The position numbers and the translations under genes were made by a program. A model generated the notes under the pieces. It had not been told where the DNA came from. It searched no databases and saw nothing but the letters and a program-made list of their open reading frames with translations. A stretch of 64,000 nt of DNA from Chrysomallon squamiferum. Lineage: Eukaryota; Mollusca; Gastropoda; Neomphalida; Peltospiridae. Numbering within the stretch: the stretch's first letter is position 1; the number at the start of each line of letters is the position of its first letter. Shown in pieces: positions 63,291 to 64,000 of the stretch. Where the stretch lies: the NCBI GenBank assembly GCA_012295275.1, contig CM022674.1, positions 8,189,760 to 8,253,759 of the forward strand, in the 5' to 3' direction.

Positions 63291-64000
63291 TAAGTATTTA
63301 AAATGCAGCACATGTGTAAAGTGGTATTATAAAACTGTATACATTTATCTATTCTAAATTCGTGCTATGATTATACCTCTCTATATCTTTGCTTAAGCTA
63401 ACAATTATATATTATTCAGGGAAATTTAGGAATAACACTTTAGATTTATTAATGATAAACAGATTCAATTTTCTATAAGAGCTTGAGTTAGCTAAAAATA
63501 AATATTATTTAAGGATTTATTCATGTAAATTGATAAAGCGAATTACAAACATTTAATTAGAATATGTCGAGTTGGATAGATTGCACACACTATAAGAAAA
63601 TCTACTCACCTGTATAATTAGATAGGCTTATATTATTAGGAAATATACTTAATGGAATATTGTATACCATGGTTCGTGTAATATCTGAATTTCTATTTCT
63701 GATTGTGAGTGTGAAAAAAGTGTCTGTATGTTCAGAAATCATTACAGTGTAAGCTGTAAAAACATAACAAGAATCACTTCTGAAGATAATTAAATATATG
63801 ATTCGGCGAAAAAAAATGGTAATTGATTGTATGCCTTTCCTTGTGTTTGTACATTTAAATCTCTCTTTCTGTCTGTCTATGTATGTATGTATGCATATAT
63901 CTGTCTACTTGTATCTATCTGTCCTGTCTGTCTGTCTGTCTATCTGTCTATCTATCTGTAAATATAAAATAATGTACGTGATAATTACAGACTAACACTA
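63291..64000. other. Intergenic, ending in GTCT/GTAT microsatellites
   Basis: AT-rich with no gene recognised. CTGTCTGTCTATGTATGTAT near 63867-63890 and (TGTC)n/(TATC)n at about 63918-63955. Confidence 0.6.

Overview
This looks like nuclear DNA of an animal. It is AT-rich and saturated with microsatellites and minisatellites, and it holds one intron-rich metazoan gene with standard splice sites. Protein similarity, intron density and an AAAGGGAGATAACTCC stretch beside the promoter (a string I associate with mollusc non-coding DNA, from memory only) fit a mollusc or another lophotrochozoan. The species cannot be fixed from the window.

The only protein-coding gene I can support is GART (ade3-like), on the minus strand. 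It encodes the trifunctional purine enzyme GARS-AIRS-GARTfase. I assembled 20 coding exons from 45240 (ATG) down to 25097 (stop). All exon phases agree, giving 3009 nt or 1002 aa, close to the roughly 1010 aa I recall for the human protein. The three domains run in the usual order: GARS in exons 1-10 (residues 1 to about 430), AIRS in exons 11-15 (about 430-790), and GAR formyltransferase in exons 16-20 (about 800-1002), with the catalytic Asn907, His909 and Asp945 in place. At least one 5' non-coding exon ends at 46859, and a small promoter-like region lies near 46.9-47.1 kb. Together the enzymes carry out steps 2, 3 and 5 of de novo IMP synthesis.

The gene has several oddities. Two introns use GC instead of GT donors (introns 2 and 8). 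The exon 10 donor contains an in-frame TAA, and that intron holds AATAAA motifs, which suggests the short GARS-only mRNA known from other animals. Three minisatellites are anchored on splice junctions and carry copies of them: the exon 6 acceptor, the exon 19 donor and, more loosely, the exon 4 acceptor.

Region 1-25 kb is gene-poor. It holds an 80-bp tandem array, a hAT-type inverted-repeat element swollen by a 22-bp minisatellite (1299-1857), 52-, 55- and 39-bp minisatellites, a 1.1-kb polypurine tract (10.5-11.6 kb), triplet arrays and a decayed hAT transposon with an 8-bp target duplication (20948-21883). Between these lie complex-sequence islands that could be regulatory.

Region 47-64 kb also has no gene I can support. 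It holds a 720-bp GTAT-type array, complementary (CT)n and (AG)n tracts, a complex island at 56.3-57.0 kb, and a 1.7-kb minisatellite (59.1-60.8 kb). That minisatellite contains a strange 380-bp block that looks like its own downstream flank blended with the repeat motif.

I found no convincing tRNA, rRNA, CRISPR array or virus-derived gene. The best candidate for something undescribed is the set of minisatellites that multiply splice sites inside GART.
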